Part shown: positions 57,536 through 64,000 of the stretch, in pieces
Layout: every line of letters starts with the position of its first letter
Numbering within the stretch: position 1 is the first letter of the stretch
NCBI RefSeq assembly: GCF_000380245.2
Contig: NZ_HG428741.1
Coordinates: 1,945,717-2,009,716 of the forward strand
DNA from: Bacillus massiliigorillae
GTDB lineage: Bacteria > Bacillota > Bacilli > Bacillales > DSM-1321
Direction: 5' to 3'
Length of the DNA: 64,000 nucleotides
Position numbers and translations under genes: made by a program
The notes under the pieces: model-generated
What the model was told of the DNA's origin: nothing
The model's input: the letters and a program-made list of their open reading frames with translations, nothing else
Databases searched by the model: none

Positions 57536-58847
57536 TGTTCACTTCTTGATTATTAAATTCATAAGGTACAGAAACCAATTTCTTAGATTCCTCTTCTTCC
57601 ATTAACTCCATAGCATGTTGAACATCTTGAATCATTGGTAATTCACCATATAAATATTCAGTAGGAACAATACCATGAAGCTTGCTAATCATATCAGCCA
57701 TTTCAAGAAGGTTTTTAGGAACATTCTCGTTGAATTGAATCTTAACCATGTCATGAGCAAAGGCACCATCACCAGTTTTAGCAAGGTAATCAGCCATGAA
57801 GTTTAAACGACTAACTAAGCCTTTCTTAAACATACGGCTCTTTTGCCCTCTCAATTGCTCTAATGCAAGCAATTTGTATTTAATAGCTACTCCAGAAAGG
57901 TTATTACCAAAGTTCTTATCGGACATATCTGGAACGAAAGAGAACTTATGAATATCTTCTTTAATTCTATTTTTAATGTTTTCGCTATAAGAATCATTCA
58001 CATTTTTGACAAGCCAAAAAGCATCGCCATCATCATCCAATAGCAATGTTTTAGAAGATTTAGCAGCATCAATATCAGCTTGTTCTGTACCAGACATATT
58101 ACGTAATGCTAGAAATGCATCGGTAAAGTCTTTTAAATCATCAATGTTAGTAGAAACAGCATCGTTATAAGCATCGATGAGAGAAATAACTGTTTCATAA
58201 TCACCTAACGAAAATGTATTGTTTTTGTATTCAACAACAGGGACGCCATTAAAATCATGTGCTTCTTCATCAATAAACTTATAATCAAAGCTCTTGTTTT
58301 CTGATTGAGAGCGATCTACTGTAAATTCATATTTCTGCACATTCATATCATCATAAATATCCATCTTCACTAACAACTTATTTTCTTTTGTTGGTGTTTC
58401 ACTAAAAATAATAGCATCCGTTATTTTAGGCTTCACTTTGCTGTCAGTGATTACGATAACGTTCCTTGTATCTAAGTCGATGAAGTTATAATCTCCATTC
58501 TCGTCGTAATATTGGAGCTCATAAGCCTTTCCAAAGATGCTACAGTTTAAAGCATTATTGTAATTTACCGTTTGTTCATCATTCTTTTCGAGTACGTTTT
58601 GCATCTCTTCAAATTCATTTTCTGTTGAGACATAAGTAACTGGATTACCAATGAAATAACCGGTAGAGATAGTAGAAATATAACGAGCAAAATTGTTAAC
58701 TGCCTTAGTATCAACTTTCCCTTTACGGTCTTGCTTATTTAAAATGTCATGCTTACCAATGAAATAGTTATACAGCTTTTGTAATCGTGGTAATTCATTT
58801 GTTTTATGATATTCATATAATTCCTTAGCTTGCTTAATACTTAGCAA
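57525..58847 (-). CDS. Phage portal protein (SPP1 gp6-like)
   Basis: 440 residues from TTG 58847, chosen because AGGAGGTG is 7 nt upstream; the frame extends to ATG 58934 but that would overlap the terminase by 76 nt with no ribosome site. Features: YIGNPVTYVSTENE-type region, DFTDAFLALRNMSGT, MSDKNFGNNLSGVAIKYKLLALEQ, typical of SPP1 gp6 portals. It forms the dodecameric DNA gate of the head. Confidence 0.93.
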   Translation of the reverse strand: MLSIKQAKELYEYHKTNELPRLQKLYNYFIGKHDILNKQDRKGKVDTKAVNNFARYISTISTGYFIGNPVTYVSTENEFEEMQNVLEKNDEQTVNYNNALNCSIFGKAYELQYYDENGDYNFIDLDTRNVIVITDSKVKPKITDAIIFSETPTKENKLLVKMDIYDDMNVQKYEFTVDRSQSENKSFDYKFIDEEAHDFNGVPVVEYKNNTFSLGDYETVISLIDAYNDAVSTNIDDLKDFTDAFLALRNMSGTEQADIDAAKSSKTLLLDDDGDAFWLVKNVNDSYSENIKNRIKEDIHKFSFVPDMSDKNFGNNLSGVAIKYKLLALEQLRGQKSRMFKKGLVSRLNFMADYLAKTGDGAFAHDMVKIQFNENVPKNLLEMADMISKLHGIVPTEYLYGELPMIQDVQHAMELMEEEESKKLVSVPYEFNNQEVNNDE

Positions 58848-58858
58848 TCCCTCACCTC

Positions 58859-60115
58859 CTATAAGCCCAATGATTCTTTGTTTAATGTTCTTAACGACTT
58901 CTTCACAACGAATTGCTCCATTGAATAACGCCAAGCATCCATTAAATGATTAAAATCATCAATTGGTTTGTTTAATCTTTTACCGGTCTTACGGTCAGTA
59001 TCATAAATATAGTTATTGATTTCTTTAATGAAGTTCACACAAGTTGGATGGACAACTACTTTAAATCCTTGAATGAATTGAATACCATTATTAATAGAAT
59101 CCTTACCTTTTCTAGCTCCAGTAATTCTTCTAATACCATTCGATTTAATTTCATCAATGCTTTTCGGCTCTGCTGAATCAGCTATAATTCTTTCTTTTGA
59201 GTAACCTTTAGATTCAATCATTTGAGCAATCTTCTTATTACTCATTCCTTGCTCATAATATTCATCAAATACATAGATGATTGAGTTTTCAATATCAACT
59301 AAAGAACAACAAAAAGCTGTTGGGTCCTGCGTATAACCAAAGTCCAAACCAAAAGCACTTTTGAAAGATGGTCTTCCTCTAAGCTCTGATATATCGAATT
59401 CATTTACCATAAAGTTTTCATACACCAAGCCATCAGCAACGCCCCATTCTCCATCACAAACGATTCTGGCACGTCTAGGATTCTTAGTATATAGACTCTC
59501 ATAACGGTCTCTATCTTGCTTATCTAGCCATTCATTACACTTGTAAGTAGTAGTTACAGCAAATGTATCAAATGCTTGTGTTTTTTCATCAAAAAAATAA
59601 GCTTTTAACCAATGTTGTTCTGACCAAGGGTTAAAGCTTACAGTTACTTGTTTAAAAAAGTCTTTATCATCAAATGAACCGCGAATAGATTCAACAACCG
59701 TTTCAAATTTATGCTGGTCCTCAATTTCAAAAGCTTCTTCAAACCAAGCCCACGAAAGAACACCTGTATCTACAGTAATAGATGTAATCTTTAGTGGATC
59801 ATCAAGACCTCTAAACAATATCTTTTGTCCAGTAGGAATATATGTGATTTCAGGCATCGATTCATTAAATTTAAACAGATGCTTTACTTGTAATTTATTA
59901 ATGGCCCATTTTAAATCTGTGTAGCAAGATTGTTTTAATGTATTTGAGAAACGACGAATGACCAACAGATTAGCCCAAGGATACTTCATTATTCTATAAA
60001 TCTTATTGATTGCTATTGTCTTAGATTTCTTAGAACCACGTGAACCTTTCACAACCCGATAGAACTGCTTACAATTCCAAAAACGATTGTATCCACCACC
60101 AATAGTTTCTTTCAT
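58859..60115 (-). CDS. terL: Terminase large subunit (TerL)
   Basis: 418 residues from ATG 60115, just after the TerS stop. The N-terminal ATPase has an altered Walker A (VVKGSRGSKKSKT, about 20-32) and Walker B-like GVLSWAWFEEAFEI; the C-terminal nuclease has FGLDFGYTQDPTAF, IIADSAEPKSI and the final DDFNHLMDAWRYS. Terminase_3/6C family. It packages and cuts phage DNA. The frame extends upstream to 60145 in the TerS gene. Confidence 0.94.
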   Translation of the reverse strand: MKETIGGGYNRFWNCKQFYRVVKGSRGSKKSKTIAINKIYRIMKYPWANLLVIRRFSNTLKQSCYTDLKWAINKLQVKHLFKFNESMPEITYIPTGQKILFRGLDDPLKITSITVDTGVLSWAWFEEAFEIEDQHKFETVVESIRGSFDDKDFFKQVTVSFNPWSEQHWLKAYFFDEKTQAFDTFAVTTTYKCNEWLDKQDRDRYESLYTKNPRRARIVCDGEWGVADGLVYENFMVNEFDISELRGRPSFKSAFGLDFGYTQDPTAFCCSLVDIENSIIYVFDEYYEQGMSNKKIAQMIESKGYSKERIIADSAEPKSIDEIKSNGIRRITGARKGKDSINNGIQFIQGFKVVVHPTCVNFIKEINNYIYDTDRKTGKRLNKPIDDFNHLMDAWRYSMEQFVVKKSLRTLNKESLGL

Positions 60116-60116
60116 G

Positions 60117-60545
60117 TTAATCTTCATCTGGTACATCATCCACAAACGTAGGAACTGTTAATTCTACTTGTTGCTTTTCAGTCCACATAGAATAGCGTTT
60201 ACCTAATAATTCAGCAGCCTTTACACGGTCCTTTAAATAAGTATCTTTATCTTCTAATCTTTGAGCTCCTTCACCTAATCCAACTGGAATTTGTTCCGTT
60301 AACTCACCACGCATAACAGAAGTAAGAAACTTTAGAACTTCTTCACCTTTTGCTATCCTTTCGCTCTCGATATCCTTTAAACGCTCATCAATATAGGCTC
60401 TAATGCTATCTTTTGCTATCAATCTAGCTGCGTTAGCTCTAGCGCCTTTCTCTTTATATCCAGCCTTTAAATAAGCTTCTGTAGCATTACCAAGCTCAAT
60501 ATAATAATCAGCAAATCTCTTCTGTTTTTCAGTAAGTTTATTCAT
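60117..60545 (-). CDS. terS: Terminase small subunit (TerS)
   Basis: 142 residues from ATG 60545 (AGGTGTTATGTAGT upstream). Terminase_2 HTH: KLTEKQKRFADYYIELGNATEAYLKAGYK and AARLIAKDSIRAYIDERL. It binds the packaging site and recruits TerL. It is the first gene of the leftward structural operon. Confidence 0.93.
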   Translation of the reverse strand: MNKLTEKQKRFADYYIELGNATEAYLKAGYKEKGARANAARLIAKDSIRAYIDERLKDIESERIAKGEEVLKFLTSVMRGELTEQIPVGLGEGAQRLEDKDTYLKDRVKAAELLGKRYSMWTEKQQVELTVPTFVDDVPDED

Positions 60546-60588
60546 ACTACATAACACCTACCTCCTTATGATAATTAAAGTGAATAAT

Positions 60589-60726
60589 CTACTTCTTTAT
60601 ATTCTTAATCTGTTCATATTCACTTCCTAATAGCTTTTCTAATGACTTTCGTTCTCTAAGTGCTTCATAGTGTATAACGCTAAAAATCACTACTGGAACG
60701 ATAATGACTAGCCATAACAACCATAT
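60589..60726 (-). CDS. Small membrane protein, possible AUA start
   Basis: About 45 residues: one hydrophobic helix (WLLWLVIIVPVVIFSVI) and a charged tail (REREKSLEKLLGSEYEQ-like). The frame extends to 60822, but the good ribosome site AAAAGAGGTG (60733-60742) is followed at 6 nt by ATA (60726), while the next in-frame start codon (TTG) is 12 nt away. AUA start is proposed. It might be a spanin or holin-like accessory, but that is a guess. Confidence 0.5.
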   Translation of the reverse strand: MWLLWLVIIVPVVIFSVIHYEALRERKSLEKLLGSEYEQIKNIKK

Positions 60727-60894
60727 GAATAACACCTCTTTTCGTTTTCTCAGCAAGCCACAAGGAAAATCAGGGAGGATTTTAGTGGCAAACCTTATGA
60801 CTTGCTGGCAAAACAAAATCATCTAAACGCTTTGATGCATCTGCAATCTCACTTTGATACAATGATAAGATTAAATAAACTTGTAGGTGATACC

Positions 60895-61122
60895 ATGTCA
60901 GACGAACTAATGAATGAAGAAATAATTGAACCCTCTAAACCTAAAAAGCCTGAAGATTATTACGGTACATTTAGCACAGATTTTATTTACGAATATAAAG
61001 ATCAACCAGATATTCGTGATGGAAAATGCGACAACTGCGGAAACTCACACTTTCAAATCAGCATCGGTAATAAAAAGTTATTACGTGAATGTCGACAATG
61101 CGGCATGAAGAAAAACATTTAA
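60895..61122 (+). CDS. Zinc-ribbon protein, opposite to the phage operon
   Basis: 75 residues from ATG 60895 (AGGTGATACC upstream); the frame opens at 60802 but that part lacks a site. Acidic N-terminus (SDELMNEEIIEPSKPKKPED), then two Cys pairs CDNCGN...CRQCGM near residues 46-70, a rubredoxin-like zinc ribbon. It is transcribed against the prophage with its own terminator. It may be a lysogen-expressed accessory gene or regulator. Confidence 0.7.
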   Translation: MSDELMNEEIIEPSKPKKPEDYYGTFSTDFIYEYKDQPDIRDGKCDNCGNSHFQISIGNKKLLRECRQCGMKKNI

Positions 61123-61146
61123 CCCTGTCATTTGATAGGGTTTTTA
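61122..61146 (+). terminator. Terminator of the zinc-ribbon gene
   Basis: ACCCTGTCA / TGATAGGGT with a T5 tract directly after the stop. Confidence 0.8.
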
Positions 61147-61459
61147 TATTGGATAGATAACTAAAAGACGATACTGCCGAACCAATCGAGGTTACCAGTA
61201 CCGCCTTTTTCACTTTATAAAACACCCAACTAAAAATAATGCTGTAAATATTATTTTGCAAAGATCCAGTTTGCGTTATTCGTGAGTAACATCAATCTGG
61301 TAACATGATGATTAAAGAAACATAGATTATCATCCAGGTATTTATGATAAAAAGAATAATATATTTTTCTATAAATCATTATGTTTATTTAGTATCAACG
61401 AATATTTCAACTCCCCGACCTGCCTTCCATGTTACATTATTTTTTAGCATTTAAATAAT
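61147..61459. other. Intergenic region between late regulator and packaging genes
   Basis: About 310 bp with no credible gene. It probably contains the late promoter for the leftward structural operon; no clear operator was seen. Confidence 0.45.
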
Positions 61460-61882
61460 TCACGACGTCTTCGACAAATGCGACATATCCGACATTTTTT
61501 CAACGATAGAATCTCTAATTCTTCTAATATGACGGTCAGATAACCCCATATGCATACCAATCCATCTATAGCTTTTTCCTTCTAACAACCAATGTAGTAC
61601 TTCTGTTTCTCTTTCATCTGTAATTAAAGGAATTCTATCTTGAATTATTGAAACCTTATATCTATATTTATCAATAACTGAAAATCGTTTTTCTCTTCTA
61701 ACAGCTTCACGGAATACTGGATCACCATTGGTCCCTTTTGCTTTTGGTAATGATGATTCAAGACCATATTGTGCTGTTAAGCCTTCACCAGCATCTTGCA
61801 AAGAACTGTTTAATATTTTTATAGAATTAATCATCCAATGATAGTCTTTTAAAATGTCCTCAATCTGCTTTTGGCTTATCAT
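61460..61882 (-). CDS. Phage late transcription regulator, sigma-70 region 4-like (ArpU/RinA/Xpf type)
   Basis: 140 residues from ATG 61882 (AGGGAGATGTTAAAA upstream; a longer frame to 61975 overlaps another gene). The C-terminal helix-turn-helix ITDERETEVLHWLLEGKSYRWIGMHMGLSDRHIRRIRDSIV resembles sigma region 4 and ArpU/RinA-like activators. N-terminal helix region KQIEDILKDYHWMINSI is typical of these. It likely turns on the late genes that start at TerS. Confidence 0.8.
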   Translation of the reverse strand: MISQKQIEDILKDYHWMINSIKILNSSLQDAGEGLTAQYGLESSLPKAKGTNGDPVFREAVRREKRFSVIDKYRYKVSIIQDRIPLITDERETEVLHWLLEGKSYRWIGMHMGLSDRHIRRIRDSIVEKMSDMSHLSKTS

Positions 61883-62021
61883 TTTTAACATCTCCCTTAT
61901 CATTAGTAGAAGTCCATCCGTTACAAACAACGCAACGAGAAAACATACATAACTTATCTTTGTTAAGCCACACACAATATTTACATGGACAATCTGGTTT
62001 CTTAACTTTCATGATGTTCAT
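61860..62021 (-). CDS. Small Cys-rich zinc-binding-like protein
   Basis: 53 residues with cysteines CPCKYC...C...C..C (positions 11, 13, 16, 25, 30, 33), probably one metal site. Start from AGGAGATGAAC-ATG. It overlaps the late regulator by 23 nt. No family recognised. Confidence 0.7.
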   Translation of the reverse strand: MNIMKVKKPDCPCKYCVWLNKDKLCMFSRCVVCNGWTSTNDKGDVKNDKPKAD

Positions 62022-62157
62022 CTCCTAAAAAGTATCTTTTGTTGCCAAAATCAATGGAAAAAGGTAAATTCATTGCCTAGAGTAATAAAACAAAAAGAGC
62101 ACCAAACAAACGCTATATGCGCCCATTCAGTGCCCTCGGTTTTTCCGTTAGGCTATA

Positions 62158-62352
62158 TTAAATTTGGGTTTGTCCTATCATTCGATGACGTTCACTTCTT
62201 ATGACATCAAGCACCTTGCCGTTCTGCCAAACTATCGTATCTTCTCCAAAATGTTTAGGCGTAACTTTTGTTAATTGACCATCTATAACTACATATGCAG
62301 CATTTTCACTTAAATCTATTTCAACAATCATTTTTTCAATATTTACGTTCAC
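62158..62352 (-). CDS. Small phage protein (DUF3954 / XtrA-like)
   Basis: 64 residues from GTG 62352 with GGGAG 8 nt upstream; a longer frame to 62481 has no site. NVNIEKMIVEIDLSENAAYVV then GEDTIVWQNGKVLDVI resembles the DUF3954/XtrA group of PBSX-like phages. Function unknown. It is in the early/middle region. Confidence 0.65.
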   Translation of the reverse strand: MNVNIEKMIVEIDLSENAAYVVIDGQLTKVTPKHFGEDTIVWQNGKVLDVIRSERHRMIGQTQI

Positions 62353-62410
62353 CAGAACCACTCCCGATGTTATAATTAAGTTGGCGTAGCTGGGAGCAAT
62401 CCTGGCTTTT

Positions 62411-62596
62411 TTATTTATTGCAGCGTTCAAAGTATTTATTTTGCAAATATGGATCAAGAGAAGTAATAACCAATGTTTCATAAGAGGTAAATCGAGTAAG
62501 ACATTCTACACACTCTCTGGCACGATTAGATCCATTTTTTCCTGGTTTCTTCTTAATTACTCTTGTTTTACCACCACATATTGGACATTTCATCAT
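62411..62596 (-). CDS. NrdR-like zinc-ribbon phage protein
   Basis: 61 residues: MMKCPICGGKTRVIKKKPGK then GSNRARECVECLTRFTSYETL. The CxxC...CxxC ribbon and RARxC-xCxxRFTTYE pattern match the N-terminal ribbon of NrdR. The ATP-cone domain is absent. Probably a DNA-binding accessory protein. Confidence 0.78.
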   Translation of the reverse strand: MMKCPICGGKTRVIKKKPGKNGSNRARECVECLTRFTSYETLVITSLDPYLQNKYFERCNK

Positions 62597-62693
62597 TAAT
62601 CCTCCTATTCAGCTCACAAATTGCTTCTTCTCTATAATCTGTATATCTAGCTAAATACTGTAATTCTGATAAGTTTGCTAAATTAAGATTCAT
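62568..62693 (-). CDS. Small phage protein of unknown function
   Basis: 41 residues: MNLNLANLSELQYLARYTDY then REEAICELNRRI. Ends in MSNMWW inside the next gene. The ribosome site is weak. Overlap with the zinc-ribbon gene suggests coupling. Confidence 0.5.
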   Translation of the reverse strand: MNLNLANLSELQYLARYTDYREEAICELNRRINDEMSNMWW

Positions 62694-62698
62694 AATGA

Positions 62699-62926
62699 TT
62701 AAGACGTTGCCTTTCTTCTTAGTTTTGCTACCCATACACTAGCAAAAGTGTTTTCCATAAATATTTTGCGGTTATAACTATCCGTTTTAAACTTCTTTCC
62801 GTCCTTATGAATCTCAGTAAGAGGAAAAACAACTTCATATCCTCTTTTCTCTAAATCTTGAATAGCTCTTTCAGCTTCGTGTTTTCGTTGGCGATGTATA
62901 ACAACCGGTAACATTGGTTTCTTCAT
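62699..62926 (-). CDS. Small phage protein of unknown function
   Basis: 75 residues, basic: HRQRKHEAERAIQDLEKRGYEVVFPLTEIH then SYNRKIFMENTFASVWVAKLRRK. The first half looks helix-strand, as in small nucleic-acid-binding or nuclease-like domains. It overlaps the MazG-like gene by 56 nt. No family recognised. Confidence 0.6.
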   Translation of the reverse strand: MKKPMLPVVIHRQRKHEAERAIQDLEKRGYEVVFPLTEIHKDGKKFKTDSYNRKIFMENTFASVWVAKLRRKATS

Positions 62927-63188
62927 GATGAATCACACTCGCTTCCTTGATTTGTTCAGCAATTGACACGGCAACGGCAGCTACTTGGATTAGTTCTTCA
63001 TAAATATTACTTTTATCCGATTCCTTTCTCCAATCATCATCAGATTGAATGGCTTGTGCTACTTCTCCAACTTCTTCAGATAAGATGACAAACCATTTTT
63101 CTAGTGAATGATTTTGTTTACCCCACTTACAAACCTGATTAATACGTTCTTGCTCTATATCAAGTAAAACCTGTTTAGTTAACTGCAT
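62871..63188 (-). CDS. MazG-like nucleotide pyrophosphohydrolase domain protein
   Basis: 105 residues. RINQVCKWGKQNHSLEKWFVILSEEVGEVAQAI and EELIQVAAVAVSIAEQI show the EExxE and ExxD-like metal site of all-alpha NTP pyrophosphatases, here with EEVGE and EELIQ. Phages use them to change nucleotide pools or to cut alarmones. It ends in a short non-conserved tail. GGAGATAGTT precedes the ATG. Confidence 0.83.
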   Translation of the reverse strand: MQLTKQVLLDIEQERINQVCKWGKQNHSLEKWFVILSEEVGEVAQAIQSDDDWRKESDKSNIYEELIQVAAVAVSIAEQIKEASVIHHEETNVTGCYTSPTKTRS

Positions 63189-63310
63189 AACTATCTCCTA
63201 ACCAGCAATTTATGAAATTCCATTACTCTTTTGTTTCCAAAGTTCACCTATATAATCATATCTATCAATTTGATATAATCTACGATGGTTATTTTATATA
63301 GGGGAGACAT

Positions 63311-63988
63311 ATGATGAAAAAATTTATGTGTGTAAAAATTGGATTAATGATTTCTTTCTTAATCCTTGTTTTTATTTGTCTATATGAAAACTATCATGTT
63401 CGAGAATTCAAAAAAATCACAAATGAACTTACCCATTCTTCCAGCTTTAAAAATATTATTGAAAAAGCTGAATCCCAATACAATAATAAGACTATTAAAA
63501 TTACTCTTACTTTAGATTCGAAATATAATGGCTACAAAACCATTGAAAAATTCGAGTTTTTAGAGGCTTTTCAAAGACAGTTTCGTTATTTTATACGTAA
63601 TAGTAAGTACTTAAGCCAAAAACAAAAAGAAAGCATTACCCTTCTTGTAAACGCCAATACATCCACCTACACTTTTACAAATATTTACTTGAATAAGAAT
63701 AGGCTATATCATTCTGAAAGCACCTTATATAAAGATAAGAAGAAAATTTATTCAAATATTTATTTAAGTGGGACGGGAAATGGGTATCTTTTTTCTTCAT
63801 CTACTTCTGAATTCGAAAAGGAAGTTCTTCAATATGCAAGTTACCTTTTTAGATCACTAACAAAACACGGAAGTGACTATTACGATGATGATACAAAAAT
63901 GATTGCTGATATAGTAACTAAAAAATTCAATATATCTTTCAATGAATATGATGCAATATATAGAAAAAATTATTTAGGCATGCAATAA
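63311..63988 (+). CDS. Membrane-anchored protein, function unknown, opposite to the prophage operon
   Basis: 225 residues: one N-terminal helix (VKIGLMISFLILVFICLYENY) then an extracellular domain of about 195 residues with Tyr/Ser/Asn-rich strands (ITLTLDSKYNGYKTIEKFEF, YTFTNIYLNKNRLYHSESTL). AGGGGAGACAT precedes the ATG. Opposite strand to all neighbouring phage genes suggests expression in the lysogen (moron-type gene). No family recognised. Confidence 0.65.
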   Translation: MMKKFMCVKIGLMISFLILVFICLYENYHVREFKKITNELTHSSSFKNIIEKAESQYNNKTIKITLTLDSKYNGYKTIEKFEFLEAFQRQFRYFIRNSKYLSQKQKESITLLVNANTSTYTFTNIYLNKNRLYHSESTLYKDKKKIYSNIYLSGTGNGYLFSSSTSEFEKEVLQYASYLFRSLTKHGSDYYDDDTKMIADIVTKKFNISFNEYDAIYRKNYLGMQ

Positions 63989-64000
63989 TTCTTTCTTTTT

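Noticed and set aside
58848..58934. ATG 58934 as portal start
   Set aside because: It would overlap the terminase by 76 nt without a ribosome site; TTG 58847 has AGGAGGTG at 7 nt.

Overview
The window looks like chromosome of a low-GC Firmicute, most likely a member of the Bacillus cereus group. The reasons are strong AGGAGG-type ribosome binding sites, AT-rich intergenic DNA, Fur boxes, a T-box leader, a Gabija operon that closely resembles the one I remember from a B. cereus strain, and a PBSX-type prophage. Species is inferred from protein style and was not tested by any search.

Layout. (1) 1-11,640 is core-like. A dipeptide/oligopeptide ABC importer (binding protein, two permeases, truncated ATPase) reads leftward. 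An iron block follows: a heme-degrading monooxygenase, a siderophore esterase, a siderophore binding lipoprotein, two FecCD permeases, an ATPase and an AraC regulator, with Fur-box-like palindromes at three promoters. (2) 11,770-34,217 is a composite island at a tRNA-Val(GAC) gene. Its ends are marked by a 95-bp direct repeat (about 83% identical, ungapped, exactly 22,320 bp apart) made of the tRNA 3' half and the tRNA terminator. From left to right it holds a broken small gene, the Gabija defence pair gajB/gajA, three 68-bp tandem repeats before an excisionase-like gene, small ORFs, two overlapping large serine recombinases (the second with a degenerate active site), a cluster of CCGAA motifs, an IS1595-family element with a passenger gene, a cassette-like array, and finally a second excisionase-like gene with a tyrosine integrase beside the tRNA. 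(3) 34,218-38,860 carries a putative HTH protein, leuA under a T-box, and a CcdC-like membrane protein. (4) 38,984-63,988 is prophage-associated. A three-gene unit of unknown function (39,640-41,987) faces the lysis end of a contractile-tailed PBSX-like prophage whose late operon reads leftward from the terminase at 60.5 kb to the amidase at 42.1 kb. Early genes begin near 61.4 kb and leave the window.

The most unusual part is 23.2-32.0 kb. At least twelve copies or part-copies of a roughly 100-bp imperfect palindromic repeat lie there, all in the same orientation. They separate one- or two-gene units whose genes point either way: small membrane proteins, a DUF2975/HTH pair, two immunity-like proteins, a DUF6429-like protein, an aminoglycoside adenylyltransferase and an orphan VbhA-like antitoxin. 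Two units contain no gene. Each repeat has inverted-repeat simple sites at both ends around a variable central stem, like integron attC sites, but no integron integrase is visible. It may be an undescribed gene-capture system or an already catalogued B. cereus-group repeat.

Other noteworthy items are a DUF2829 (Tad2-like, anti-Thoeris family) gene inside the head module; a clear A-AAA-AAC slippery site that extends the tail chaperone by 57 residues in the -1 frame; intrinsic terminators placed directly after the capsid and tail-tube genes; three small membrane-protein genes whose ideal ribosome binding site is followed by AUA; and IS1595 copies with different small membrane-protein passengers.
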